Assembly: GCF_001402915.1 (NCBI RefSeq)
Contig: NZ_CP012945.1
Span: forward strand, 1,374,001 to 1,438,000
Direction: 5' to 3'
Origin: Devosia sp. A16
Lineage (GTDB): Bacteria; Pseudomonadota; Alphaproteobacteria; Rhizobiales; Devosiaceae
Length of the DNA stretch: 64,000 bases
Positions within the stretch are counted from its first letter, which is position 1. The number at the start of each line of letters is the position of its first letter. The notes under the pieces were generated by a model, which was not told the origin of the DNA, searched no databases, and saw only the letters and a program-made list of their open reading frames with translations. Shown in pieces: positions 24,552 to 33,641 of the stretch. Position numbers and translations under genes: made by a program.

Positions 24552-25574
24552 ATGCGCGTCGCGCTCGCACCCCTCGCTTTCGCCCTTATCGTCACTGCGG
24601 CTGCCGCACAGGATGCGGTAGCGCCACCTGCCCTGCCGCTCACCGCCGAGACCATCAACGCGGCGGACCTCTCGACCATCCCGGCGGTCTACACGCCGCC
24701 GGTCGAACAGGCGGACCCGGCGCCCGCCGTCGAACGCCATCCCGATCCGGCGGTCGTTCGCCTGCAGGTCCTGCTTGATCGGGCTGGCGCCTCGCCCGGC
24801 GTCATTGACGGCTTCGACGGCGACAATGTGCGCAAGGCGGTATTCGCGTTCGAGCTGATGCGCGGCCTGCCGCCGGACGGTGCGCTCGACCCCGAGGTGC
24901 TGGCGGCGCTCGACACCGGCGGGCCGGTGATCGGCGATTACGCCGTCATCGCCGACGACCTCAACGCCATCGGCGAGCCGATTCCCAAAGACTATGCCGA
25001 GCAGGCCAAGCGCAAGTTCCTCGGTTACGCCTCGATCGAGGAATCGCTGGCCGAGCGCTTCCACATGGATATCGACTTGCTCAAGGCGCTCAATCCCGGC
25101 GCGCGCTACGCCGTTGGCGAGCCGGTCTTCGTGGCCGCCTATGGGCCCGATCTCAAAGGCGAGGTGGCCCGCATCGAGGCCGACAAGACGCTGCGCCAGG
25201 TCCGCGCCTATGACGCCGACAATCGGCTGATCGCCGCCTACCCGGCCACCATCGGCTCGGAGGACAACCCATCGCCCTCAGGCACCCATATCGTCGAGGG
25301 CGTCGCTCCGATGCCCGAATACACCTACAACCCCAGGATCAACTTCCAGCAGGGCGACAACACCAAGGTGCTGACCATTCCGCCCGGCCCGAACGGGCCG
25401 GTAGGCTCGATGTGGATCGACCTGAGCGAGCCGACCTTCGGCATCCACGGCACGCCGGAACCCTCGCTGATCGACAAGACCGCCTCGCATGGCTGCGTCC
25501 GGCTGACCAATTGGGATGCCAACGAGCTGGCCAAGATGGTGAAGCCCGGCGTACCGGTCGACTTCGTGGGCTGA
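24552..25574 (+). CDS. L,D-transpeptidase (ErfK/YbiS/YkuD family) with peptidoglycan-binding domain
   Basis: A 340-aa exported cell-wall enzyme that makes 3-3 crosslinks or attaches proteins to peptidoglycan. After a signal peptide (about 1-19) comes a PG-binding-1-like region at about 65-115 (VVRLQVLLDRAGASPGVIDG). The YkuD domain covers about 205-338, with HGTPEPSLIDKTASHGCVRL holding the catalytic His and Cys (SHGC). The chosen ATG has AAAGGAAC upstream. A longer in-frame start is possible but would spoil the signal peptide. Confidence 0.92.
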   Translation: MRVALAPLAFALIVTAAAAQDAVAPPALPLTAETINAADLSTIPAVYTPPVEQADPAPAVERHPDPAVVRLQVLLDRAGASPGVIDGFDGDNVRKAVFAFELMRGLPPDGALDPEVLAALDTGGPVIGDYAVIADDLNAIGEPIPKDYAEQAKRKFLGYASIEESLAERFHMDIDLLKALNPGARYAVGEPVFVAAYGPDLKGEVARIEADKTLRQVRAYDADNRLIAAYPATIGSEDNPSPSGTHIVEGVAPMPEYTYNPRINFQQGDNTKVLTIPPGPNGPVGSMWIDLSEPTFGIHGTPEPSLIDKTASHGCVRLTNWDANELAKMVKPGVPVDFVG

Positions 25575-25638
25575 CGCTCCGACGGGGGAGGCAACCGATC
25601 CTGCCCGTCAGGCATTGGTCAAGCGAAGGAGAAGACCC

Positions 25639-26088
25639 ATGCCGAAGCAGGATAGCGACGTGAAACGCTTCTTCGAAGCCTACGCCAAACGCAGCAACGA
25701 TGCGCTGCAGAACCCGCCCATCGAGGACGTCGACGGTACGGTCGCGAGCTTTGCTCCCTACCTGGTCGAGTCGAGCCCGCAAGGGGTCATGGGCGGGGCC
25801 AACGACGCCGAGTTCAGGAAGCTGATCGGCCAGGGCTTCGCCAAGTATCGCGAAGTCGGCGGCACGGCCATGCGCGTCGCCGGCGTCAAGGTCACCGAGC
25901 TCGACGCGGCCAACGTCATGGCCACCGTCGACTGGGAGTTCGACTATAAGCGCCGAAGCGACGGCAAGAGCGGGACGGTCGGCTTCACCAACCGCTACTT
26001 CCTCAACCTGGCTGGCGACGCGCCGAAAATCTTTGCTTTCATCACCCCTGACGAGCAGCAGGCGATGAAGGACCAGGGGCTGATTTGA
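25639..26088 (+). CDS. Small conserved protein of likely NTF2/SnoaL-like fold
   Basis: A 149-aa cytoplasmic protein. Helix-rich start (DVKRFFEAYAKRSNDAL) followed by a strand-rich body with FAPYLVESSPQGVMGG, VTELDAANVMATVDWEFDYK and GFTNRYFLNLAGDAPKIFAF looks like an NTF2-like cone fold of the SnoaL type. No catalytic residues can be assigned, so the function is unknown. GAAGGAG precedes the ATG. It is downstream of the L,D-transpeptidase on the same strand (65-base gap) but probably independent. Confidence 0.65.
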   Translation: MPKQDSDVKRFFEAYAKRSNDALQNPPIEDVDGTVASFAPYLVESSPQGVMGGANDAEFRKLIGQGFAKYREVGGTAMRVAGVKVTELDAANVMATVDWEFDYKRRSDGKSGTVGFTNRYFLNLAGDAPKIFAFITPDEQQAMKDQGLI

Positions 26089-26119
26089 CCGACGCCGGGG
26101 CCCTCAGGCGAAGGAACCC

Positions 26120-26728
26120 TCAGGCCAGGAAATCCCGCACCGCGAGCAGTTCCTCGCGGCGGATTTCGTGTCCGCCCTCGTGCCAGAACAACGTCACCTC
26201 GGCCCCCTGCTCCCTGAAATAGCTCGCCAGCAGTTCCGCCGAATGTACCGGCACGATCGGATCACGACGGCCGGCCGTGATGATGATCCGCTTGCCCTTG
26301 AGCCCCAGTTGCGGCTCCGGCGTGAACGGGATCAGTGGATGCATCAGCACCGCCACGTCGAACAGTTCCGGCGCAGCGAACAGCACCGACGCCAGGATGT
26401 TGGCCCCGTTCGAATAGCCGAGGCCAAGCACCTGCTGGGCATCGGCCTTGCTGGCGCCGACGAAGCCCGCGAGCTTCCTGGTCGCCCGTCCGAGGTCCGT
26501 CATGTCGTAGCGTCCCTCGCCGAGCCGCTTGAAGTAGCGCAACGCGCCGGCTTCGGACACGTCGCCGCGCACCCCGATCCGTCGCGCGCCGGGCTTCAGC
26601 TCGGCGGCGAGGTCGGTGAACTGGTGTTCGTCACCGCCAGTGCCGTGGAACAGGTAGAAGGCGGGCGCATCAATTGATGCGCCGGGGATATCCACGTTGA
26701 CGTAGCTGTCGATCGCCTCGGTCATCAT
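26120..26728 (-). CDS. Alpha/beta-hydrolase of the MhqD-like carboxylesterase type
   Basis: A 202-aa serine hydrolase. The nucleophile elbow is GLGYSNGANI (about residue 107), the acid is in AGRRDPIVPVHSAE, and the catalytic His is in WHEGGHEI. The oxyanion-hole region is FYLFHGTGGDEHQF. It belongs to the phospholipase/carboxylesterase group that includes MhqD of quinone resistance operons. It overlaps the end of the ring-cleaving dioxygenase gene by four bases (ATGA), so the two form an operon. Confidence 0.88.
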   Translation of the reverse strand: MMTEAIDSYVNVDIPGASIDAPAFYLFHGTGGDEHQFTDLAAELKPGARRIGVRGDVSEAGALRYFKRLGEGRYDMTDLGRATRKLAGFVGASKADAQQVLGLGYSNGANILASVLFAAPELFDVAVLMHPLIPFTPEPQLGLKGKRIIITAGRRDPIVPVHSAELLASYFREQGAEVTLFWHEGGHEIRREELLAVRDFLA

Positions 26729-27669
26729 GCCGGCTCCTTTTCCTCGAGCGGCTGCAACGTCTGCTCCAGCGTCGCCCTCAGGTGCTCATGCTGCCTGGGC
26801 AGCTTCAGCGTTTCGCCCAGATGCGCGGTGTCCTCGTCCCGATCGAAGCCGGGTTCGTTCGTCGCGATCTCGAACAGCACCCCGCCGGGCGTACGGAAGT
26901 AGATCGCCCAGAAATAGTCCCGGTCGATCACCGGCGTCACCTGGTAGCCGGTGTCGAGCAGGGCCTTGCGCACTTCGAGCTGTGCCGCCCGGTTCTCCAC
27001 CGCAAAGGCGACATGGTGCACCGACCCGGCGCCGAGATCGGCCCGGTTCGCGTCGGGCAGCACCTCGATGTCGATGGTGTTGGCCGGGTTGCCGTCCGGC
27101 CGGATCAGCCGGTGCACGTTGCCCGAACGCTCGGCGTTCTCGTAGCCCATGAACTTCAGCAGCTCCTCGGTGGCGCCGCCATCGCGCAGCCGCAGCGAAG
27201 CGGAGTGGAAGCCGCGGATCGCATGCTCGGCATCGACGCCATTGCCGGTCCAGGGCAGCCGTGCGTCGTCGGCATTCTCGACCAGCGCCAGCGCATCGCC
27301 TTCCGGCGCCCGGAAGCTCAACCGCTTCTCACCAAAGCTCTCCGAGAGCGCGAGGTCGCCTACCCGGTCCGCCGCCAGCCGCTCCTGCCAATAGCCGAGC
27401 GAACCCTCGGGCACCGAGAACACCGTGGTGCCGACCTCGCCGACGCCGGGCCGGCCACGAGCGATGTGCGGGAACGGGAAATGCGTCATCACCGTGCCGG
27501 GCGTGCCCACTTCGTCACCGTAATAGAGGTGGTAGACGTCGGGCGCGTCGAAATTGACCGTCTGCTTCACCCGGCGCAGGCCGAGCGTCTTGGAGAAGAA
27601 ATGGTTGTTCTCGGCCGCATCGCGCGCCATCGACGTAACGTGGTGCAGGCCCTTGATCTGCGTGATCAT
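26725..27669 (-). CDS. Ring-cleaving dioxygenase of the MhqO-like glyoxalase family
   Basis: A 314-aa Fe(II)-dependent extradiol-type dioxygenase made of two vicinal-oxygen-chelate repeats. The metal ligands are in LHHVTSMARDAAENNHFF (His near residue 9), VHHVAFAV (His) and FEIATNEPGF (Glu). Other motifs are HLYYGDEVGTPGTVMTHFPF and YFWAIYFRTPGGVLFE. Family members are linked to hydroquinone/catechol detoxification (MhqO). The ATG chosen excludes a 36-residue extension with no family similarity. Coupling to the hydrolase (ATGA) supports one pathway. Confidence 0.89.
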   Translation of the reverse strand: MITQIKGLHHVTSMARDAAENNHFFSKTLGLRRVKQTVNFDAPDVYHLYYGDEVGTPGTVMTHFPFPHIARGRPGVGEVGTTVFSVPEGSLGYWQERLAADRVGDLALSESFGEKRLSFRAPEGDALALVENADDARLPWTGNGVDAEHAIRGFHSASLRLRDGGATEELLKFMGYENAERSGNVHRLIRPDGNPANTIDIEVLPDANRADLGAGSVHHVAFAVENRAAQLEVRKALLDTGYQVTPVIDRDYFWAIYFRTPGGVLFEIATNEPGFDRDEDTAHLGETLKLPRQHEHLRATLEQTLQPLEEKEPA

Positions 27670-27782
27670 CGCTAACCCCTGTGTCGGTCCTTGCCGATCG
27701 CTATCTGCCGGCCCCTGCCGGCTGCTTCGACAACACAGATAGTGCAGCGGCATTTCCTCGAATAGCGCACCGCACACGCAAG

Positions 27783-27809
27783 GGATTGTTCATCCAGGTC
27801 GAACAATCC
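27783..27809. promoter_or_regulatory. Perfect inverted repeat upstream of the dioxygenase/hydrolase operon
   Basis: GGATTGTTC (27783-27791), nine bases, then GAACAATCC (27801-27809) is a 9-bp perfect dyad with an odd spacer, the usual shape of a dimeric repressor site. It lies 114 bases before the mhqO-like start. The regulator gene is not adjacent. Confidence 0.55.
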
Positions 27810-27860
27810 GCGCATCGGGACACTGGCTGCGCGGCAAGGCGGACGATTAGTCGATTGATG

Positions 27861-27986
27861 GAGACGGCCCCCTCCCGGCCTCCCCTACGAGGGGAGAGGT
27901 GAAGAATCGAGGCTTGTCTTCCATCGTGCGAAGCGCACCAGCAGGGCACCTCCCCCTTCATGGGGGAGGCGGGAGGGGGCCGTCTC
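27861..27986. repeat. Long-armed palindromic repeat (GAGACGGCCCCCTCCC)
   Basis: GAGACGGCCCCCTCCCG (27861-27877) is the reverse complement of CGGGAGGGGGCCGTCTC (27970-27986). Inside are CCTCCCC / GGGGAGAGG and CCTCCCCC / GGGGGAGG hairpins. It differs from the other intergenic repeats and directly adjoins the hyi stop codon. Confidence 0.75.
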
Positions 27987-27988
27987 TA

Positions 27989-28753
27989 TCAGTCGGCGCC
28001 TAGCCCGTCCCGGAACCTGAGCGTCTCCACCGTCGGCCCGCTCGGCTTGTATTCGAGCCCGATCAGGCCGGTGTAGCCCTGCGCCTCGAGCCACTCGAGC
28101 CGCTCGGCGTAATCCATGCGGCCGCTGCCCGGCTCGCCGCGGCCGGGCGTGTCGGCGAGGTGCACATGCACCACCCGGTCGAGCCGACCGCTGAGCACCT
28201 CGATCTCCTCGCCCATCACCGCTGCGTGGTAGATGTCGTAGAGCAGCTTGATCTCGGGTCGGGCGACCTCGTCGACGATATCGAGTCCCTCCTCCGTCGA
28301 GGTCAGGTAGTAGCCCGGATGGTCGACCCGGTCGTTGAGCGGCTCGAGCGCCAGCACCACGTCGGAGCCTTCGAGGATCTTGGCGGCTTCCTTCAGCACC
28401 TTGACGATCGCTGCATGCTGCGCGGCGCGCGCCATGCCGGGCTGGTTGTCGCCGGCCTGCGCGATGATCACCCTGGCGCCCAGTTGCCGCGCCGCCCCGA
28501 GCGAAGTGCGGACGCCTTCGAGAAACCACTGGTGCGATTCCGGATTGGTGAGCGGCGCGATCGGCTCGCACAGGATCCCCGCCAGCGTCAGCCCGGTCTC
28601 GTCGAGCGCCTGCCTGATGGCGTCGCAATCCTTGTTGGAGAACCGCCAGAACTCGACGGCCTCGAGCCCGGCGGCCTTGGCCGCGCGGACCCGGTTGGCG
28701 ACATCGGGTTCTTCGGTGGCGAACAGCCACTCGATGCAGGCGGAATAACGCAT
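27989..28753 (-). CDS. hyi: Hydroxypyruvate isomerase
   Basis: A 254-aa TIM-barrel isomerase (AP-endonuclease-2 fold) that interconverts hydroxypyruvate and tartronate semialdehyde. It starts MRYSACIEWLFATEEPDVAN, and carries metal-binding acidic residues in VVLALEPLNDRVDHPGYYLT, KLLYDIYHAAVMGEE and HVHLADTPGRGEPG, with the final Glu in IGLEYKPSG. Length and motifs match the Hyi family closely, although related ketose isomerases/epimerases share the fold. It lies 22 bases after pncB on the same strand and may be co-transcribed. Confidence 0.87.
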   Translation of the reverse strand: MRYSACIEWLFATEEPDVANRVRAAKAAGLEAVEFWRFSNKDCDAIRQALDETGLTLAGILCEPIAPLTNPESHQWFLEGVRTSLGAARQLGARVIIAQAGDNQPGMARAAQHAAIVKVLKEAAKILEGSDVVLALEPLNDRVDHPGYYLTSTEEGLDIVDEVARPEIKLLYDIYHAAVMGEEIEVLSGRLDRVVHVHLADTPGRGEPGSGRMDYAERLEWLEAQGYTGLIGLEYKPSGPTVETLRFRDGLGAD

Positions 28754-28775
28754 GAGACCTCAGTAATAAGAACAG

Positions 28776-30083
28776 CTAGACGGTGACTTTGTGGGAGACC
28801 CGGCCCTTGTCGCCGAAAATCCTGATGTAGCGGCGGATCTCCGCCGCGTCGCCGGTGGCCTTTTCCGGATTGTCCGACAGCTTCACCGCCGGATGGCCAT
28901 CCGCCTCGCTCACCTTGCACACCAGCGAGATCGGCTCAAGCTGCGGATTGGGCCAGGGCGAGCAGCCCGAGAAGTCGTTGGTGAGGTTGGTGCCCCAGCC
29001 GAACGCCATGCGCACCCGGCCGCGGAAGTTGTGGTAGGCCTCTTCGATCATGTCGACGTCAAGACCGTCCGAGAAGATCAGCAGCTTGTCGCGCGGATCG
29101 CGGCCGCGCTCCTGCCACCACTTGATGATCTTCTCGCCGCCCTCGATGGCCGGCGCACTATCGGGTCGGAAGCCGGTCCAGTCCGCCACCCAGTCGGGCG
29201 CATCCCTGAGGAAGGCGTCGGTGCCGAATGCATCGGGCAGCACGATCTTGAGATTGCCGCCATAGTAGCTCTCCCAATCCTGCAGCACCTGGTACGGCGC
29301 CTCTTTCAGCGCCTGTTCGTTCGGCGCGATCGCCGCCAGCACCATCGGCAACTCGTGCGCGTTGGTGCCGAGCGCCTCCAGATCGTTGTCCATGGCAAGC
29401 AGCACGTTCGAGGTACCGGTGAAAACCTCGAGCCCCAGCCCTTCCTTCAGCGCCTCGACACACCAGCGCTGCCACAGGAACGAGTGCCGCCGCCGCGTGC
29501 CGAAATCCGAGATCCTCAGTTCGGGCAACTGCTTCAGCCGCTCGACCTTTTCCCACATCTTGGCCTTGGCGCGCGCATAGACCACGTCGAGCGCGAACGG
29601 CCCATAGCCCTTGAGCGCCGCGCGGCTGCGCAGCTCGTTGATGATGGCGAGCGCCGGAATCTCCCACATCGTGGTTTCGACCCACTTGCCCGGAAAGGTC
29701 AGCTCATACTGCCCGTCGCGCTTCTCGAGATGATACTCGGGCAACCGGAAGCCCTCGAGCCAGCGCAGGAACTCGGGCGAAAAAATCTGCTTGGAGCCGT
29801 AAAAGCTGTTACCGGCCAGCCAGATCATCTCCTTCTTGCCGAACCGGAGCGTCCGGGCGTGATCGAGTTGGGCGCGCAGCTCGGCCTCGTCGATGTCGTC
29901 GGCGAGCCGCACCGAGCTCTTGCGGTTGATCAAAGAGAAGGTGGCATCGACCTTGGGGTAGAGCCCCCAGATCATCTGCAGCATCAGCAGCTTGTAGAAA
30001 TCCGTGTCGAGCAGGCTCCTAACGATCGGATCGAGCTTCCAGGTATGGTTGTAAACCCGCCGGGCAATGTCCGTCTTCGGCAT
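28776..30083 (-). CDS. pncB: Nicotinate phosphoribosyltransferase
   Basis: A 435-aa NAD-salvage enzyme that makes nicotinate mononucleotide from nicotinate and PRPP, coupled to ATP hydrolysis. It shows the N-terminal [20 protein letters not shown], the phosphoribosyl core [48 protein letters not shown] and the phosphate loop [15 protein letters not shown] with [10 protein letters not shown]. The ATG is preceded by AGGGAAGC. A 22-bp palindrome lies 62 bases upstream, in the divergent region shared with the SDR. Confidence 0.93.
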   Translation of the reverse strand: MPKTDIARRVYNHTWKLDPIVRSLLDTDFYKLLMLQMIWGLYPKVDATFSLINRKSSVRLADDIDEAELRAQLDHARTLRFGKKEMIWLAGNSFYGSKQIFSPEFLRWLEGFRLPEYHLEKRDGQYELTFPGKWVETTMWEIPALAIINELRSRAALKGYGPFALDVVYARAKAKMWEKVERLKQLPELRISDFGTRRRHSFLWQRWCVEALKEGLGLEVFTGTSNVLLAMDNDLEALGTNAHELPMVLAAIAPNEQALKEAPYQVLQDWESYYGGNLKIVLPDAFGTDAFLRDAPDWVADWTGFRPDSAPAIEGGEKIIKWWQERGRDPRDKLLIFSDGLDVDMIEEAYHNFRGRVRMAFGWGTNLTNDFSGCSPWPNPQLEPISLVCKVSEADGHPAVKLSDNPEKATGDAAEIRRYIRIFGDKGRVSHKVTV

Positions 30084-30144
30084 CACGCTTCCCTTCGCTC
30101 GCCCGAAATCCTCTAGGCGGATCGGAGCGAAAAGAAAAGAGCGC

Positions 30145-30166
30145 TCCATCGTCAATTGACGATGGA
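30145..30166. promoter_or_regulatory. Perfect 22-bp palindrome between pncB and the SDR gene
   Basis: The arms TCCATCGTCAA and TTGACGATGGA are contiguous and fully complementary. It is centred in the divergent intergenic region, 62 bases before pncB and 92 bases before the SDR, so it may be an operator for one or both. The regulator is unknown. Confidence 0.55.
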
Positions 30167-30257
30167 AAGGGACGTGCCCGACGACGCGTCATCCCTGTTT
30201 CCATCTTCCGCTCGCCGGCTGGCGATGTTGAAATGCGAACAAAATCAGGAGGACTTC

Positions 30258-31028
30258 ATGCAGCGTGTTTTGATTACCGGCGCCGCCAAGGGCATTGGAC
30301 GCGGGGTGGCCGAGGCGTTCGCCGCCCAGGGCGCCAAGCTGGTGCTGATGGATGTGGACGCGGCGGGCCTTGAAGGCGCCGCTGCCGCCCTCGCCGGCAA
30401 GGCCGCCGCCGTCGAGATCTGCGTCGGCTCGGTCGCCAGCCTCGCCGACTGCAACCGCGCCGCCGCGCTGGCCCAATCGCGTTTCGGCGGCCTCGACGTG
30501 CTGAGCCACAATGCCGGCATCCAGACCTATGGCACGGTCGAGAGCACCGACGAAGCGCTGTGGGATCGCACCCTCGACGTCAACCTCAAGGGCGCGTTCC
30601 TCGTCTCCAAGGCCTGCATGCCGATGATCCGCGCGTCCAGAGGCAATGTCGTCCACATCTCATCGGTGCAGGGCGTCGCCTCGCAGGCCGGCGTCACCGC
30701 CTATTCGGTATCCAAGCACGGGCTTATCGGCCTCGTCCGCTCGATGGCGGTGGACTATGCCCCCTATGGCGTGCGGGTGAACGGCATCGCGCCCGGCTCG
30801 GTCGATACCCCGCTGCTGCGCAACGCCGTCGATGCCGCGCCCGACCCGGCCGCCGTCTATGCCGAGATCGATGGCATGCACCCGCTCGGGCGTATGGCCG
30901 CCCCCTCCGAGATCGCCAGCGTGGTGGTGTTTCTTGCCTCGGACAACGCTTCCTTCATCACCGGCGAGGTGGTGAGGGTCGATGGCGGCATGCGCGCGAG
31001 GCTCGGTGGATCGCCGAAGACCCAATGA
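30258..31028 (+). CDS. Short-chain dehydrogenase/reductase (SDR)
   Basis: A 256-aa NAD(P)-dependent classical SDR. The cofactor motif is VLITGAAKGIGRGVAEAF, with the acidic residue MDVD after beta-2 (favouring NAD+). NAG is in LSHNAGIQTYG, and the catalytic tetrad is Ser in ISSVQG and YSVSK. It ends GEVVRVDGGMRARLGG. It probably oxidises a sugar or sugar alcohol, given the enolase-type dehydratase and ROK regulator downstream. AGGAGG precedes the ATG, eight bases away. Confidence 0.88.
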   Translation: MQRVLITGAAKGIGRGVAEAFAAQGAKLVLMDVDAAGLEGAAAALAGKAAAVEICVGSVASLADCNRAAALAQSRFGGLDVLSHNAGIQTYGTVESTDEALWDRTLDVNLKGAFLVSKACMPMIRASRGNVVHISSVQGVASQAGVTAYSVSKHGLIGLVRSMAVDYAPYGVRVNGIAPGSVDTPLLRNAVDAAPDPAAVYAEIDGMHPLGRMAAPSEIASVVVFLASDNASFITGEVVRVDGGMRARLGGSPKTQ

Positions 31029-31135
31029 GGGCGAGCATTTCATTCGCTCGTCCAATTGACTCGGCGCAGCCAATCAGTGCCCCCTCCCCGGGACAATCGA
31101 GCGGAGAAAACCTCCGCCGCTGAGGAGCAGCCAAC

Positions 31136-32284
31136 GTGAAGATCACCGCCATCAAGCCCTACGCCGTCTGGGTGGGCATCCGTAACCAGCTCGTCGTCAA
31201 GATCGAGACCGACGACGGCATTTTCGGCTGGGGCGAGAGCGGCCTGTCCGGTCGGGAGAAGGCGGTGGTCGGCGCCATCGAGCACTACGCCGAAATCCTC
31301 ATCGGCATGGACCCGTTCAAGATCGGCCATATCTGGCAGCTGCTCTATCGCAGCCAGTATTTCGAGGGCGGCCGCGTGCTGCAGGCGGCGATCTCGGCCA
31401 TCGACATCGCGCTCTACGACATCAAGGGCAAGGCCTTGGGGGTACCCGTTTACGAACTCCTCGGCGGCAAGCAGCGCGACCGCATTCCGACCTTCGCCAC
31501 CACCTCTGGCGAACCGGGCCCTGAAATGATCGAACAGGCAAAGATGCTGATCGCGCACGGCTGGAACGCCATGCGGCTGTCGCCGTCGGGCCATGGCGAG
31601 GAGATCTACGAGCCGCGCGAGCATATCGGCAAGACCGCCAAGTGGATGGTCAAGGCGCGCGAGGAACTGGGCGAGGACGTCATCCTCGGCATCGACTTCC
31701 ACCACCGCCTGTCGGTGGCCGAGGCCGCGAGCTTCTGCCAGAAGATGCCGTCGGGGACGCTCGACTTCCTCGAGGAACCGATCCGCGACGAGACCCCCGA
31801 GGCCTACGAATCGCTCCGCACCCTCACCGACGTGCCTTTCGCCATCGGCGAGGAGTTTGCTTCGAAGTGGCAGTTCCTGCCCTACATCGAGCGCGGTATC
31901 CACCAGTTCAACCGCATCGACGTGTGCAATGTCGGCGGGCTCACCGAGTCGATGAAGGTCGCCGGCTGGAGCGAGGCGCATTATGTGGACATGATGCCGC
32001 ACAACCCGCTGGGCCCGATCTGCACCGCGGCGACCGTGCACTTCTCGGCGGCGGTGCCGAATTTCTCCTGGCTCGAGACCCGCTCCAGCCCGGCCGAGAA
32101 TCTCGGCTTCGACAATACCGAGTTTTTCCCGGTGCAGCCGCGGCTGGACGGCTCGCACTATCCGGTCAGCAACGCCCCCGGCCTCGGCATCGAGGTCAAT
32201 GAAGAGCTGATCAAGAAGCAGAGCTTCAAGTTCTGGCAGGCTCCCATGTTGCACCGCCGCGATGGTTCTGTGACCAATTGGTAG
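31136..32284 (+). CDS. Enolase-superfamily sugar-acid dehydratase (DgoD-like)
   Basis: A 382-aa mandelate-racemase-subgroup enzyme that dehydrates an aldonic acid. Motifs are the N-terminal capping domain (about 1-120), AAISAIDIALYDIKGKALGV, the metal ligands in GIDFHHRLS, FLEEPI and IGEEFAS, and DMMPHNPLGPICTAAT with the general-acid/base His. Of characterised families, D-galactonate dehydratase looks closest. A related sugar acid is possible. A GTG start after GAGGAGC is the likeliest. It lies in tandem with the SDR and ROK genes. Confidence 0.85.
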   Translation: MKITAIKPYAVWVGIRNQLVVKIETDDGIFGWGESGLSGREKAVVGAIEHYAEILIGMDPFKIGHIWQLLYRSQYFEGGRVLQAAISAIDIALYDIKGKALGVPVYELLGGKQRDRIPTFATTSGEPGPEMIEQAKMLIAHGWNAMRLSPSGHGEEIYEPREHIGKTAKWMVKAREELGEDVILGIDFHHRLSVAEAASFCQKMPSGTLDFLEEPIRDETPEAYESLRTLTDVPFAIGEEFASKWQFLPYIERGIHQFNRIDVCNVGGLTESMKVAGWSEAHYVDMMPHNPLGPICTAATVHFSAAVPNFSWLETRSSPAENLGFDNTEFFPVQPRLDGSHYPVSNAPGLGIEVNEELIKKQSFKFWQAPMLHRRDGSVTNW

Positions 32285-32360
32285 GTGTCGATGGGTTGAC
32301 GCCTCGTCGCTCTACCCCACTTAGTACTTCTGGACGCAGGAATCGAAAGCTCAGCCCCCA

Positions 32361-33623
32361 GTGGGCTGGGTGCCGTTGCTTTGCGTCGATTTGGTTGGCG
32401 GCGAGGGCTTGGGATTGGCGGACTTCTTTGAACCCGCGGGACGCGGCGTACAACATGCCAGTCTGCGTGCCGCCAATCGTCGAGCCGTGCTCACCACCAT
32501 CACGTTCAGCCCGGGCATTTCCAATGCCGAGGTGTCGCGGCGCACCGGTCTCGCACCGCAGACCGCTTCCGCCATTGTCACCGAACTCGAGGATGATGGC
32601 CTCGTCACCCGCGGTGACGTGCTGCGCGGCCGCCGCGGCCAGCCGGCAACCCCGCTCTATCTCGATTATGCCGGCGCCTACGGCATCGGCTGCGAGATCT
32701 CCTGGCGCCACATCGACATCACCCTGATCAACCTGGGCAGCGAGGACCTCGGCCGCTATCGCCGCGATTTCGCCTATCCCGACGCGGCCGGCATCGTCGC
32801 CGAGGCGGCCAAAGCCATTGCCGGGCTCATCGCCCGACTGAGCCCGGCCCAGCAGCAGCGCGTCGCCGGCATCGGCCTTGCAACGCCGAGCAACCTGGGC
32901 AGCCTGATCGGCAACGTCGAGCCGCCGCTCGAACAACTGGCTGCCTGGCGCGACCTCGACCTGCGCGCGGCGCTCGAAGCGGCGACCGGCCTCCCCACCA
33001 CCTGGTTCAACGACGGCAACTGCGCCTGCTTCGCCCAGATGGTGATGTCGCCGCCGCCGCGTCCGGCCAACCTGGTGCACCTGTTCGTCTCGACCTATCT
33101 GGGCGCCGGGATCACCGCCGAGCACACCCTGTGGGAAGGACCGACCGGCAATTCGGCCAATCTTGGCTCCATGCTGGTCAACGGTCATGACGGCCACCGC
33201 GCCCTCGGCCATGACGTCGCCTCCACCAGCGCGCTTGGCCGGCGCCTTGCCGCAGCCGGCATCGCGTTGCCGCCCGGCAACCCGGCCGATTGGCCCTGGG
33301 CCGACTGGGAGGAGCAGGTCGCCCCGTGGATCGCCGCCTCGGGCCGCGCCCTCGCCGAGATCATCTTCAATACCGGCGCCGTACTGGAAATCGACCACGC
33401 CATCATCGACAGCCTCGCGCCGCAGCCGATCGTCGACCGGCTGGTCGCGGCGACCGAGAGGGCGCTGAGTGAGCTGGTCGCCATCGGCATCAGGCGTCCC
33501 CGCCTGGTGGCCGGCACCCTGGGCGCCCGCGCCACGCCGCTCGGCGCCGCGCAACTGACCATGTTCCGCAAGCATTTTTCGCGCGACCTGAGCGACATGC
33601 TCACAGCGGGTGCTGTCGACTGA
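32361..33623 (+). CDS. ROK-family transcriptional regulator
   Basis: A 420-aa repressor of the ROK family. The N-terminal winged helix is at about residues 30-80 (SLRAANRRAVLTTITFSPGI, then AEVSRRTGLAPQTASAIVTE). The rest is the ASKHA sugar-kinase-like fold, with FVSTYLGAGITAEHTLWEGP as a sugar-binding part. The Cys-rich zinc motif (CxCGxxGCxE) of many ROK proteins is absent, so it may not have kinase activity. The true start is unclear: GTG at 32361 or TTG at 32415. It probably controls the SDR/dehydratase or the minus-strand sugar operon. Confidence 0.85.
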   Translation: MGWVPLLCVDLVGGEGLGLADFFEPAGRGVQHASLRAANRRAVLTTITFSPGISNAEVSRRTGLAPQTASAIVTELEDDGLVTRGDVLRGRRGQPATPLYLDYAGAYGIGCEISWRHIDITLINLGSEDLGRYRRDFAYPDAAGIVAEAAKAIAGLIARLSPAQQQRVAGIGLATPSNLGSLIGNVEPPLEQLAAWRDLDLRAALEAATGLPTTWFNDGNCACFAQMVMSPPPRPANLVHLFVSTYLGAGITAEHTLWEGPTGNSANLGSMLVNGHDGHRALGHDVASTSALGRRLAAAGIALPPGNPADWPWADWEEQVAPWIAASGRALAEIIFNTGAVLEIDHAIIDSLAPQPIVDRLVAATERALSELVAIGIRRPRLVAGTLGARATPLGAAQLTMFRKHFSRDLSDMLTAGAVD

Positions 33624-33641
33624 CGTTGGCCATTGTGGGTG

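Larger units (their letters stand above)
27670..27988. other. Gene-free stretch with an operator-like dyad and a palindromic repeat
   Basis: No gene is seen in these 319 bases. They hold the inverted repeat GGATTGTTC / GAACAATCC before the dioxygenase gene and a 126-bp palindromic element adjoining the hyi stop codon. Confidence 0.6.

Noticed and set aside
28791-30116. 441-codon plus-strand frame opposite pncB
   Set aside because: Shadow of pncB; Arg/His/Gly-rich without motifs.
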